Source: a bacterium
GTDB taxonomy: Bacteria; Planctomycetota; Planctomycetia; Pirellulales; Pirellulaceae
Direction: 5' to 3'
NCBI GenBank assembly: GCA_030430075.1
Contig: JAUIGN010000024.1
Span: forward strand, 42,250 to 106,249
DNA length: 64,000 nucleotides
The notes under the pieces are model-generated. The model had not been told where the DNA came from. It ran no database searches and saw only the letters and a list, made by a program, of their open reading frames with translations. A program made the position numbers and the translations under genes. Within the stretch, counting starts at the first letter, position 1. Each line of letters opens with the position of its first letter. Below, piece after piece: positions 53,057 to 62,202 of this stretch.

Positions 53057-54112
53057 TCATTCTTCGTCGTGTGAAAAGCGGATACCGATCGCGCGCTGCC
53101 GATCAATCAGGTCAGACCGGGACCGCTGCCGGACGCACTTGCCAATCCAATTGCGAGCATCTGCATCGACAGTCATTCCGAGCGTCGCATCGATACACCG
53201 CTGTAGCTCAAGTGAACTGATTCGCCCAGCCAGCCATTCCGCTTCCCAATGCGTCAAAGCCTGCGCGAACCGATCCTGCCGAGTGCGCGATAGACGGATC
53301 GTGCCGGGAAACACGCGGTATCCGCAGACGGTTACTCCGTGTGAACTGCGGTTGATCTGAGTTGGCGGCCGGGACTTTAACTTCAACGTCTGGTCGAGAA
53401 ACTCATCGACACCGGCAGCACAACTCCGAACTTCGTCACGCGTCGTTCCCCAGAACACGAAGTCATCCATGTAGCGGACCATCCCGGCGACTCGCCGCTC
53501 TTCCAGCAGGAACCGGTCGAGCGGTCCGAGGTAGTAATTCGCGAACCACTGCGACGTCAGGGCTCCAATCGGCAATCCCCGACCGTTGCCATTCCCGTAT
53601 GCGTCGATGATGCGATCGACCAACTTTAGCGTCCCCGCGCCTTTCAAACGACGGCGGAGCAGCGTCTTGAGGATGTCATGATCGATGCTGGCAAAGTACT
53701 GCCGGACGTCCATTTTCGCATACCACGGAAATCGTCCGACATGCCGCTGCGTGCGTCTCACGGCGGCGCGGGTATCGCGACCGGTCAGGCACGCGAACGT
53801 GTCGGCGACCAGTGCCCGTTCCAGCAACGGACCGACATGCCACATCAGAGCATGCTGCAGAACGCGTTCGCGGAAGCAGGCCGCGGTGATCAGGCGTGGT
53901 TTGGGATCGCGAATGCGAAACGTCCGGGCCTGACCGATTCTCACGGTGCCGTCAAGGATGTCTCGTCTCAGGTCGCTCAGGTTCGGCAGCAGGTTGTCCA
54001 GAAACGAGCGGACTTCGCGGCGCGTGCGTTTCCCGGCAGAGGCACGCCATGTGGCCGAGGCCAGATTGTCCCAGTCGGCAACATTCCCCAGTGAGACGTG
54101 CGTCGGGTTCAT
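53057..54112 (-). CDS. DGR reverse transcriptase
   Basis: This is an RT of 351 aa that makes adenine-mutagenised cDNA from the template repeat. The motifs are KMDVRQYFASIDHDIL (motif 3), GLPIGALTSQWFANYYLGPL (motif 4, with IGxxxSQ in place of the usual QGxxxSP, which is diagnostic of DGRs) and VRYMDDFVFW (catalytic YMDD). It lacks the X and maturase domains of group II introns. Its ATG overlaps the stop of the HRDC gene by 4 nt, and the template follows 74 bp downstream. Confidence 0.95.
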   Translation of the reverse strand: MNPTHVSLGNVADWDNLASATWRASAGKRTRREVRSFLDNLLPNLSDLRRDILDGTVRIGQARTFRIRDPKPRLITAACFRERVLQHALMWHVGPLLERALVADTFACLTGRDTRAAVRRTQRHVGRFPWYAKMDVRQYFASIDHDILKTLLRRRLKGAGTLKLVDRIIDAYGNGNGRGLPIGALTSQWFANYYLGPLDRFLLEERRVAGMVRYMDDFVFWGTTRDEVRSCAAGVDEFLDQTLKLKSRPPTQINRSSHGVTVCGYRVFPGTIRLSRTRQDRFAQALTHWEAEWLAGRISSLELQRCIDATLGMTVDADARNWIGKCVRQRSRSDLIDRQRAIGIRFSHDEE

Positions 54113-54618
54113 GGCTGAACCGTATCCGGCGCGTTGTCCTCGCCCGCGGCCGTCGCGTCCGAGACGCTGCTCTCCGGACGTTTTTCGGCTCGCATGATCT
54201 CCAGAAACGGATCGGCGTATTTCTCGATCCGGCTTTGGCCAACGCCGGGGATCTTTGCCATCTCTTCCCGCGTCGTGATATGCCGCCGAACGACTTCCGC
54301 CAGCTGCTCGTTAGTGAAGACGGTGTAAGCCGGAACCTTGTCCCTGTCAGACAGTTCTTTGCGAAGCACACGCAGTTTCGCATAGATGCGGAACTGCTCT
54401 TCAGTCAGCACTTCCCGGTAGTCGATTTGCTCTTTGCGTTTGATCGGAGTCCGCGGCGGATCGCCGCTCTCGTACGTCACGCAGATCGACCAGAAACTGT
54501 TGGCCCCATCTGATACAAACTGCCGTTCAATTGAGGTCACGCGGTGCGCGGCCAGAAATCGATTCAGGTCGTCGGGCTGTGAACGGTGCACGGGCACTTG
54601 AAAGAACTGAAGCTGCAT
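54109..54618 (-). CDS. HRDC-domain DGR accessory protein
   Basis: This is a 169-aa protein with an N-terminal beta-rich part (MQLQFFQVPVHRS) and a C-terminal HRDC domain (VFTNEQLAEVVRRHITTREE, MAKIPGVGQSRIEKYADPFL). HRDC proteins of this size are known to replace Avd beside some DGR RTs and probably bind the template RNA or cDNA. The gene starts 14 bp after the large FGE gene and overlaps the RT by 4 nt. The acidic, Pro-rich tail is not conserved in the domain. Confidence 0.88.
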   Translation of the reverse strand: MQLQFFQVPVHRSQPDDLNRFLAAHRVTSIERQFVSDGANSFWSICVTYESGDPPRTPIKRKEQIDYREVLTEEQFRIYAKLRVLRKELSDRDKVPAYTVFTNEQLAEVVRRHITTREEMAKIPGVGQSRIEKYADPFLEIMRAEKRPESSVSDATAAGEDNAPDTVQP

Positions 54619-54632
54619 GATCTGTCCGTTAT

Positions 54633-57600
54633 TTAACGATCTTCCGAAGACTCGTCGCTCTTCGCTGCGCTGTCTCCGGCCGGCTCCGCTTTCGGCCTCC
54701 GACCGCTCCGCTCCGGCTCCTCGTCACCTGTGCCGAGCTCACTCCCTGAACTGGAGCAGCGGAAGCCCAGGTTGCCGGCACGGTCCCCAGGGTGGTAGCC
54801 ATCGCGGCACGCCGCCCGCACGTCCCGCGCGGAGTCGTCCCAGCCCCCACCACGGATGACCCGGTCCGCCGACTCATTCTCGGTGTCTTCCTGACGTGCC
54901 TGATCGTAGCGATCGCACCACGTGTCCTGACACCATTCCCACACGTTGCCCAGCATGTCGTACAGGCCCCACGGGTTCGGACGCAACACGGCGACGTCGT
55001 GTGTCTCTCCACCCGCGTTAGCCGAGTACCACGCGATCTGCCGCAGCTCTTCCTGCGTCGCTAGATCGTCGGGATCGAAGCCGCCAGCGTATGTGGCTGC
55101 TTCGCTGCCCGCACGGCAGGCGTATTCCCACTGGGCTTCGGACGGCAGGCGCAACGGCAGACCGGCCACCTCACTCAGTTTCGCGACGAACTCGGTTGCC
55201 TGTTGCCAGTCCACCTGCTCCACCGGGCGGCGATCACCTTTGAATTCGCTCGGGTTGTCGCCCGTCACCGCTTCCCACAGCGCCTGAGTGCAGGGTGTGT
55301 CGAACAGCCAGAAACCCTCCGCGACAATGGCGTTCTGTTGTGGGCCTTCGTCGTCGTATCGCCCTTTTTCAGATTCTGGCGAGCCCATCAGGAACCGGCC
55401 AGGCGGGATCCAGCGGAGACGCTGGTTGACGTCAGCGGCGTCCTTGCGAAGTATCGTGATTTCGGCCCACAGGCCGAACTGGTCGCGTCCGGTGCGATTG
55501 GCCCAGCGAGGACGCGGTGTTTGGCAGAGGAACACCTCTTCCAGATCCGTCCGCAAGCGGACAATCGGTCCCCGCGGGACCGGCGCGTGTTCGTATTCCC
55601 GCTCCGTGATGCGCACCAGCCGGTCTTCGCTCGCTGGTTCACTGTCTCCGGCCGGCTCCGCTTTCGGCCTCCGACCGCGAACCGCTCGCTGCAACCTCAC
55701 GACCTGCGGCCTCCGGGCACTTCCTTTTTCAGGCCTCCGGCCTCCTGTGCCGGGCTCACTCCCTGAACTGGAGCAGCGGAAGCCCAGGTCGCCGCCACGG
55801 TCCTCAGGGTGGTTGCCATCGCGGTACGCCGCCCGCACGTCCTGCGCGGAGAAGTCCCAGCACCCACCACGGATGACCCGGTTCGCTGACGATTTGCCAG
55901 CCTCATGCACCGGATCTTTGATCTCCTCCTGGGCGTACTGACGGCCCCCGTGGTCCCGGCACCACTCCCACACATTTCCCAGCATGTCGTGGAGCCCGAA
56001 GCCGTTCGGGCGCAACTCCCCGACCGAGTGCGTCTGATTCCCCGAGTTGCGGTCGTACCACGCGATCTCATCCAGCGAGCCGTCACCTGCGTACGTCGCC
56101 GTCTGAGTTCCAGCCCGGCAGGCGTATTCCCACTCGGCTTCGGTCGGCAGCGTCAACGTCAGCCCCGGACAACGCTCGCCGAGCCGCTTGTTGAACTGCT
56201 GGCAGTCTTCCCAGCTCACGGATTCGACCGGTCGCAGAGCCCCTTTGAAGTGGCTTGGGTTCTCACCCATCACGGCTTCCCACAATTCCTGTGTGCAGGG
56301 CGTGTCGAACAACCAGAACCCACGACTGATCGTCACCGGCTGCGGCGGAGTTTCGGGATAGCCCTCCAGTTCCGGCTTCTCTGCCGAGCCCATGAGAAAC
56401 TCACCGGGCGGAATCCACCGCATCCGCTGCCGCGCCTGGCCGATGACAAACTCGACCCACGGTCCGACGTCATCGCGTCCCCACTGATCCGCCCACTCCG
56501 GAACTGCTCCGTCCCGCCAGAACGCATCGCCCGAGCCTTCGTCCGGCCACTGGTCGAACGAGTCGATGACGATTTCCGGATTCTTCAAACGGATCGTCGC
56601 CAGGGGAGAACTCCGCCGCAGTATCTCTCCCTGCCGGCGATACTCGAACTGTCCATCAGTCAGCGAAACCCGGATGACCTGCAGCGGAGCGTCTTTCACG
56701 CCCGCCAGCGCGGGATCGTAACCCGGGGCAACGTCCTCATCGGGAAAGAACTGCTTCCACAGAGCATGCAGTTCCGGGGCGGCTTCCCAGGCTTCGGGCG
56801 TCAACTGCAACGCGGCTTTCACAAAGAATTCGCTGCCGTATTCGGTCTCGCCGGTGCCGAGACTCTGAAACCAGCGACGCGCCTGCGCCAGCCGGTCTCG
56901 GGATCCCACCTTCACGATGTCCGTCCCCAGTCGGAGCGCTTCCAACCGGGCGACGCCCGTGTATTCGCCGGTGTGTGCGGCCTCGACCAGTGACCACGCC
57001 TGATGCCTCAATTCGTCCTGAAGCAGAGCCCCCCGCAACTCGACCGTCTGCTGCCGTGACAGAGCCGCCCCCGAGCAGTGCGTCGTTCCCTCACACTGTT
57101 GCCAGACCTTTGATTCCAGCCCCGGATCACGACGCCCCGCTGCGAGCAGCTTTCGCACGGCCCGCAGCAGCCGCGGCTCGATCCGAACGGCCGCCGACAG
57201 CAGCGCCAGAATGCGTTGGCACGCTTCCACCGTGGTGGCGTCCGCCGGCTTTGGACGACGTCGGCTGTCGCCTTCCCACGGAATGAGCGACCATAACCTT
57301 GCCAGGCGATCCGGCACGGCATCCGGTCGACAGGGCACGAGCGCCAATGCAGCACACTCCTGCCACTTCAGCCGCCTGCCGATGCGCGTCCAGCGATCTT
57401 CCGCAGCGGACGAATTCGCGTCCTGCATCGATCCCAGATCGCTGAGCACCAGCCACGTGGATCCGGGATGCAGCGGCAGTTCGTGCCCGCGTTGTTGTAT
57501 TGGCCATTCAATGACCGGCGTCTCGGCTCCTTCCCGCAACACGCAGACGGTGCCGCCGCCTTTGGGCAGCAGCCGCTTCATCGCCCGCCCGATCAGCTGC

Positions 57601-58124
57601 TGATCCTGCCGGTATGGAACCAAACGACGAGCGAGGTCAATCACCACGTGCAGGTCCTGCCCCCAGCTTCGCCGGTTCAGCCGTGGAAACTCGACAAGCT
57701 GCCGGCCCCGGCTGAGTTCGTACACGACCCGGTTCAGATCAATGCGGTTTCCCGGACGCGTGAGGTCCGCCACCTGCCGGAGGCGCGTGACGAAAGCGGG
57801 GACAGTGGCCAGCGGATCAAACGGCTCCAGCGTGACTTCGGCGGCCTCCGTCTCCTCGTCTGGCGGAAGTTGCAGCGGCACGACCATGCGGGAGTAGAAC
57901 TCCTCAGCTCGCCACCACGGCACCGGCGGACGCGGCCCGTGGGTGACTTCGATCGTGACGACATCGGCCGCTTCTTCCGGCTCGGCCACTTCAATCGGTT
58001 GCGGCTCGGGCAGAATCACTTTTCGTTCGTAACCCAGCCGCCCGGCGATGTCGGCCATGACGGCATCGCCACCGGCCAGAGCCAGCAACAGATCCGCCCG
58101 CCCGGTTAGAGGGCGACGGCTCAT
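54633..58124 (-). CDS. vWA-like protein with two diversified FGE domains
   Basis: The protein has 1163 aa. Residues 1-530 contain a degenerate vWA-like region (DLHVVIDLARRLVPYRQDQQ, STWLVLSDLGSM) lacking DxSxS, then helical segments rich in Trp/Arg. FGE domain 1 spans about 535-786 and domain 2 about 880-1125, each with FLMGS, FWLFDTPCTQ, TEAEWEYACRAG and MLGNVWEWC. Each domain ends in a DGR variable region. A charged linker and tail (RRPKAEPAGDS) repeat one another. It is encoded after MoxR with a 4-nt overlap, so it fits the vWA-MoxR-associated partner of ternary conflict systems. It is probably the diversified sensor. Confidence 0.88.
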   Translation of the reverse strand: MSRRPLTGRADLLLALAGGDAVMADIAGRLGYERKVILPEPQPIEVAEPEEAADVVTIEVTHGPRPPVPWWRAEEFYSRMVVPLQLPPDEETEAAEVTLEPFDPLATVPAFVTRLRQVADLTRPGNRIDLNRVVYELSRGRQLVEFPRLNRRSWGQDLHVVIDLARRLVPYRQDQQLIGRAMKRLLPKGGGTVCVLREGAETPVIEWPIQQRGHELPLHPGSTWLVLSDLGSMQDANSSAAEDRWTRIGRRLKWQECAALALVPCRPDAVPDRLARLWSLIPWEGDSRRRPKPADATTVEACQRILALLSAAVRIEPRLLRAVRKLLAAGRRDPGLESKVWQQCEGTTHCSGAALSRQQTVELRGALLQDELRHQAWSLVEAAHTGEYTGVARLEALRLGTDIVKVGSRDRLAQARRWFQSLGTGETEYGSEFFVKAALQLTPEAWEAAPELHALWKQFFPDEDVAPGYDPALAGVKDAPLQVIRVSLTDGQFEYRRQGEILRRSSPLATIRLKNPEIVIDSFDQWPDEGSGDAFWRDGAVPEWADQWGRDDVGPWVEFVIGQARQRMRWIPPGEFLMGSAEKPELEGYPETPPQPVTISRGFWLFDTPCTQELWEAVMGENPSHFKGALRPVESVSWEDCQQFNKRLGERCPGLTLTLPTEAEWEYACRAGTQTATYAGDGSLDEIAWYDRNSGNQTHSVGELRPNGFGLHDMLGNVWEWCRDHGGRQYAQEEIKDPVHEAGKSSANRVIRGGCWDFSAQDVRAAYRDGNHPEDRGGDLGFRCSSSGSEPGTGGRRPEKGSARRPQVVRLQRAVRGRRPKAEPAGDSEPASEDRLVRITEREYEHAPVPRGPIVRLRTDLEEVFLCQTPRPRWANRTGRDQFGLWAEITILRKDAADVNQRLRWIPPGRFLMGSPESEKGRYDDEGPQQNAIVAEGFWLFDTPCTQALWEAVTGDNPSEFKGDRRPVEQVDWQQATEFVAKLSEVAGLPLRLPSEAQWEYACRAGSEAATYAGGFDPDDLATQEELRQIAWYSANAGGETHDVAVLRPNPWGLYDMLGNVWEWCQDTWCDRYDQARQEDTENESADRVIRGGGWDDSARDVRAACRDGYHPGDRAGNLGFRCSSSGSELGTGDEEPERSGRRPKAEPAGDSAAKSDESSEDR
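54751..54876 (-). repeat. DGR variable region VR2 (C-terminal)
   Basis: This is a 126-bp copy of the template at the end of FGE domain 2, residues about 1083-1125. Thirteen differences from the template were counted, all at template adenines, for example TAC to TGC, CAG to CGG and AAC to GAC or GGC. It is homologous to VR1 and VR3 in position. Confidence 0.92.
55768..55893 (-). repeat. DGR variable region VR3 (internal)
   Basis: This is a 126-bp copy inside the large gene, at the end of FGE domain 1, residues about 744-786. Ten differences are at template adenines and one is not (GGG to GAG). It is the copy closest to the template. A VR in the middle of a protein is unusual, since most are C-terminal. 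Confidence 0.9.
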
Positions 58125-59089
58125 AGTGGCCCCCCGGCGTGTTTCTTCAGCGTATATCCTGCGACCTTCTTCAGGAGATTCTCTGCCGTATCGACGTTCT
58201 GCTCGACGAGCCGTTGAACCGCGCGAAGCAGGTCAAGGAACTCCGCCTGTCCGGGCTTTGGTGTTGTTGCGGCGCGACGGTCTTCAATCAGAAGATTCGC
58301 AGCTTCATGCAACAGGTCTTCGGAGATCTTCGGGAAATGGCGTTGCCCGCGCTGGACCAACAATTCACGCAGGGCGTCGTCATTCGAGGGCAACGACATG
58401 TGCAGGACGAGACAGCGTCGCAGAAATGCATCTGGCAGCACGCGTTCTTCATTCGTCGTGACAATCACCAGCGGTGCGGGATCGTGCATCACGACCGGAG
58501 TGCAGCCATGCGGCGTGAAACGTCCAGAGCCGAGCGCTTCCAGGAGTCCGTTGGGCAGGTCGCTGTCCGCCTTGTCGATTTCGTCGATCAGGACGACCCG
58601 GCCGTTGTCGGGATCGGCGTCCTCGTCACAGGGAGGCATCGAGCAGGGATTGTCTTCCGCGTGCTTCGTTGCTCCGTCCCAGTTGAATCCCCACCAGAGC
58701 GGCCCCGGTTCAACAAACCGCGTCACGCGCAGCTTCTTTTCAAGTTCTTCGTCAGTCAGTTCCAGAACGCCACAGACCTGTGCTTCGGCCAGCCGTCGAA
58801 CGGAATCGAAATGCCAGAGCAGGTCGGTCGATTCCGTCCGGGCATTCACGACACACGGCACGAGCGGCCGCCTGAGGGCCTTCGCGGTGGCAGCGGCAAG
58901 CTGCGTTTTCCCCACGCCGGGCTCACCTCGAACCAGCAGTGGTCTGCCGGCCGCCAGAGCCGACTTCACAGCCATTCGACTGTCGTCGTCAAAGACGTGA
59001 ACCTGTTCGGGAACACCCGACTCACTGACCAGCCGCACGGGCTCGTCACTATCGAGTCGGGAGAAATCAATTGCTGGTTGCTGTGTCAC
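58121..59089 (-). CDS. MoxR-type AAA+ ATPase
   Basis: This is a 322-aa MoxR-family AAA+ ATPase. It has the Walker A motif GEPGVGKTQLAAA (residues 55-67), the Walker B motif VVLIDEIDKADSDLPNGLLE, the sensor 1 segment LVIVTTNEERVLPDAF and the Arg finger region RRCLVLHMSL. It overlaps the SEFIR gene (upstream) and the double-FGE gene (downstream) by 4 nt each. MoxR ATPases work with vWA partners as chaperones or switches. Here it probably controls assembly or activation of the diversified complex. Confidence 0.92.
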   Translation of the reverse strand: MTQQPAIDFSRLDSDEPVRLVSESGVPEQVHVFDDDSRMAVKSALAAGRPLLVRGEPGVGKTQLAAATAKALRRPLVPCVVNARTESTDLLWHFDSVRRLAEAQVCGVLELTDEELEKKLRVTRFVEPGPLWWGFNWDGATKHAEDNPCSMPPCDEDADPDNGRVVLIDEIDKADSDLPNGLLEALGSGRFTPHGCTPVVMHDPAPLVIVTTNEERVLPDAFLRRCLVLHMSLPSNDDALRELLVQRGQRHFPKISEDLLHEAANLLIEDRRAATTPKPGQAEFLDLLRAVQRLVEQNVDTAENLLKKVAGYTLKKHAGGPL

Positions 59090-60435
59090 GTTTGCTTCTC
59101 GCTCTCAAGTCGGTCTTTCACGATCTTCAGAATCACTTCCTCGGCAGCCTTCGTCTGGCCGCGGTGCAGTTCGAAGAAGACGAGTTCTGGAATCTTCGTG
59201 CGGATGTCGCTCAGCAACTTCCTCAGCGACTTGGTCTCCGCGGCATTCTTCCGTGGATGAATCACGCAATAGTACCGGCGTCTTTTGGCGATAGCGTTCA
59301 ACGCCGTCTGCATTTGCATCCGTTCCGCAAGGCGCTGAACGCGTTTGACGGCGTCCGGCTCGCTGGTGTCGTCTTCGTGCAGGATGATGCACAGCTGGTC
59401 GGCCAGATCTTTCAGAATCTCTTCGACAACAACGTTCGGATCAGGGTCACCAATGGGCGTATCGACCATCCGCAGCAGCCCATCGCCAATGACCTTGCCA
59501 TCATCGCTGAGTTTGAAACCGGCCCGACGTCCGTCGGCCGGCGCGGCGGCAAGTTCAGCTCCCACATCCAGCGCCACCGACTCCGTAATGATCGCCCCCT
59601 GACGATCATCCATCCCAGATGCCACGGTCGATTTGACCGCGGGGTGAATGCACAGCGGAAACAGCCAGTCCTGGAGGTCCGTCAAGGCCCGAAAGTCATC
59701 GGCGTGCCCCGACGCGTCGGTTCGATACGCATCCAACTGAGCAACCGCCAGGCACGTTGAGCGAACGTCAAATGATGCCGGCTGCGTACAGCGATCAACC
59801 AGTTTGCGAAAATGCAACTCAATTTTGTCTCTGTTGTCATCTGCCTCAAGTTGAAACAACTTGGCAACCTCTATTCGTCGGCGATCCGTCTGCAAACGGA
59901 GAATCGAATCGGCGATCCCGGAAACGGTCAGCGCTCGCCATTCCTCGTAAGTCGCCGAGTGAAAACCTGCAAACGTAGTATCGGCTTCGGCTTCATATTC
60001 GAGAATCGACTCAGCCAGCTTCTGCTGCCCGGACGGAATTCGGTAAAACGTGGCCCCGGCGATTTCGGTCGGCACCAGATCCAGATGATCACCATCCGCC
60101 AGCACCGGGATGAACTTGTGGTTCATCGTCTTCGAGCGATACAGCTCATGGGTGATAATGCAGCCTTCCCACGTCACCCCATAGCCTTTGCCGGGCTCTT
60201 CATGTCCATCGAATCGCCGCCGATAAGTGTCGTCAATAAACAGCACCACCCAGTCCGCAGCCTCTACCTGATTTTTCATCCAGCGAGGCCATTGCTCGGG
60301 CGGCCCGGCCGGTCCTTTGACGTCCGTGTCGATCACCACATCCAGGTTCTGTTCTCGCAGATACTCCGCGAATGCCCACACTCTCTGACGATGTTCGTCA
60401 CTGGAGTGTGCGTAGCTCACAAAAACACGGGGCAT
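59086..60435 (-). CDS. SEFIR/TIR-like domain protein
   Basis: The protein has 449 aa. The N-terminal 140 residues are a SEFIR domain of the TIR superfamily (VFVSYAHSSDEHRQRVWAFA, EYLREQNLDVVIDTDVKGP, WPRWMKNQVEAADWVVLFID). The central region (HSATYEEWRALTVSGIADSI) is not recognised. The last 120 residues (LADQLCIILHEDDTSEPDAV, CVIHPRKNAAETKSLRKLL) look like a separate alpha/beta domain. SEFIR domains mediate homotypic signalling and are frequent in STAND-like conflict systems. It starts 21 bp after the hydrolase gene and overlaps MoxR. Confidence 0.85.
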   Translation of the reverse strand: MPRVFVSYAHSSDEHRQRVWAFAEYLREQNLDVVIDTDVKGPAGPPEQWPRWMKNQVEAADWVVLFIDDTYRRRFDGHEEPGKGYGVTWEGCIITHELYRSKTMNHKFIPVLADGDHLDLVPTEIAGATFYRIPSGQQKLAESILEYEAEADTTFAGFHSATYEEWRALTVSGIADSILRLQTDRRRIEVAKLFQLEADDNRDKIELHFRKLVDRCTQPASFDVRSTCLAVAQLDAYRTDASGHADDFRALTDLQDWLFPLCIHPAVKSTVASGMDDRQGAIITESVALDVGAELAAAPADGRRAGFKLSDDGKVIGDGLLRMVDTPIGDPDPNVVVEEILKDLADQLCIILHEDDTSEPDAVKRVQRLAERMQMQTALNAIAKRRRYYCVIHPRKNAAETKSLRKLLSDIRTKIPELVFFELHRGQTKAAEEVILKIVKDRLESEKQT

Positions 60436-60456
60436 ACTGTCACCTAGTCCGCGGGT

Positions 60457-62202
60457 TTACTGAAGTCGTTCAAAGCGTTTGCGGAGCAGCGGAACGACAA
60501 TGTCCTCGGCCGACAATGTCCATGGGTTTTCATCCAGCCGGAAGACTCCGAGATCCGTGATCTCATCGCCGACTTGGCGAAGTAATGAAATCACCCTAGC
60601 GTTTCTCCCTGGATCCGTCGGAAGGGGACAGCAACAATAAAATCGCGAACCAGTGCGAACCCGCTCTGCATCAAACGAGAGACTGAGCTGATCGGTCCAG
60701 TATCGGATACTCTTGCCGTGGTCGTGTTCATCAATCACCTGATTATTGAAAGTGATCACACCCACGCAGTCGGCCACTTCGCTCAGAAAGTGACGAACAA
60801 GATTCAGGGGTTCCTGGTCCCCGATCGGTGCGTTTGACAAACTCAGCAGATGCCTGCCAACAATTTCCCCACGATCATTGTTCATGAAGTCGGGCATTCT
60901 CAGGTCGGCAACGGAAAATAGCAATTCCGCCCCGACAGGGTGTCCCACGAACAAGACACCGTCGCAGTTGTCGCCGATGACCGCAATATCAGGGTTGTCA
61001 TTCGGGCAGACCAATGTTGTCATGAGCCAGTTCTGTATGTTCACGAGAACTGCCTGAGTTTCCCGTCCGGTCCGTTCGATCAATTCGTCAATCCGATCCA
61101 GCGTACGAGAAACCGCGTCCGAATCCTGTGTCTCGCTGTCGGAATGCGTTCGGAAGAACTCTGTAACATCTTCGCGGACAGCATCGGCGTTTTCGTGAGA
61201 TTCGATCGCGAGAGCGCGGCAGACCATCGATTTTGTATTCTTCGCCAATCGATTGAACTCTTCGAGAAACTGATCCACGACAAAACTCACCCAGGAACCG
61301 AATGCACTGTATTCTCCAGACGGATCTTCTCCGTCGTGATTTTCTCTGCCTGGAAGTTCGATTCGATCCTCGTCGGGGTCATCTCCCTCTCCATCAATCC
61401 TGGACATTCCCTGTGTTACGCGCATCACGAGTTCCCGAGCCTTGTTGACCACGTTTTGATATCGGTCTCGCGGTTTCGCCAGTGAAATATGGTCCTCATC
61501 CAGGCCGATCGGATCCGGCCCAACTCCCGGATGTGACGATGAGGCATCAACGATTGTGAATCCGTCATACTCCCTAGTTTCGAAGTACGTAAAGGTCTCG
61601 ATGCTGACTCGCTGGGAGTGATTTCGGTACCAGTCATACAGATCGCGAAGATGAGGATCGTGAGCCTTGAGGTCTTCCATGCTGGCGGTGGGACCAAAGA
61701 TGGCTCTGAAGCGATCCGCAATTGAGGCGAGTGACGCTCCCTGATGTGGCGTTCCGAGGAACAGTACTGCCTTCGTGTTTGTCAATATGCAGTGATGGTC
61801 GTCACGCGTCTCGTCGCTCGCCCGCCTGAGAATCTGTTTGGCGAGCAGTCCCCCAAGACTGTGGCCGATCAGCAGAAGCGGACGCCTACCGAGTTGGTGC
61901 TGGACCATCAGATCGACAACCTCACGGGCCCGGTCTGGTAATGGCATCGCATGCCCGGCGTCTCTGTTGCCCGAGATAAACTTCCGAAACCCTCTGGCTC
62001 GTTTCGTCGGACTTGCCGCGTACTCGAGTGACCAGATGCCGACGTCCGGAAACTCTTCGGCGAGCCAGTGTGGCCACGACGTTGACTGGTCATTTTCAAA
62101 CCTCCAGGTAGAAAACGCGTCGCCCCCGAGGCCGTGGAGGAAAATGACGTCAGCAGCGCGATCTCTGCCCACGCTGGTGGAGATTTTATGAAGCACACTC
62201 AT
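60457..62202 (-). CDS. SERAC1-like alpha/beta hydrolase, possible effector
   Basis: This is a 581-aa protein and the first gene of the DGR operon. The N-terminal 260 residues are an alpha/beta hydrolase of SERAC1/lipase type, with oxyanion motif FLHGLGGDAFSTW, nucleophile elbow LLLIGHSLGGLLAK (Ser115), FLGTPHQGASLASI and a late acid/His segment (IVDASSSHPG, GLDEDHISLAKP). Residues 300-581 are not recognised, with a helical spacer then an alpha/beta domain (ITFNNQVIDEHDHGK, YWTDQLSLSFDAERVRTGS). A lipase-like enzyme beside SEFIR and MoxR suggests an effector that attacks membranes, but this is inferred. Confidence 0.82.
   Translation of the reverse strand: MSVLHKISTSVGRDRAADVIFLHGLGGDAFSTWRFENDQSTSWPHWLAEEFPDVGIWSLEYAASPTKRARGFRKFISGNRDAGHAMPLPDRAREVVDLMVQHQLGRRPLLLIGHSLGGLLAKQILRRASDETRDDHHCILTNTKAVLFLGTPHQGASLASIADRFRAIFGPTASMEDLKAHDPHLRDLYDWYRNHSQRVSIETFTYFETREYDGFTIVDASSSHPGVGPDPIGLDEDHISLAKPRDRYQNVVNKARELVMRVTQGMSRIDGEGDDPDEDRIELPGRENHDGEDPSGEYSAFGSWVSFVVDQFLEEFNRLAKNTKSMVCRALAIESHENADAVREDVTEFFRTHSDSETQDSDAVSRTLDRIDELIERTGRETQAVLVNIQNWLMTTLVCPNDNPDIAVIGDNCDGVLFVGHPVGAELLFSVADLRMPDFMNNDRGEIVGRHLLSLSNAPIGDQEPLNLVRHFLSEVADCVGVITFNNQVIDEHDHGKSIRYWTDQLSLSFDAERVRTGSRFYCCCPLPTDPGRNARVISLLRQVGDEITDLGVFRLDENPWTLSAEDIVVPLLRKRFERLQ

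Noticed and set aside
53057..54112. Group II intron RT
   Set aside because: There is no maturase or endonuclease domain, motif 4 is IGxxxSQ and a TR/VR set is present, so it is a DGR RT.
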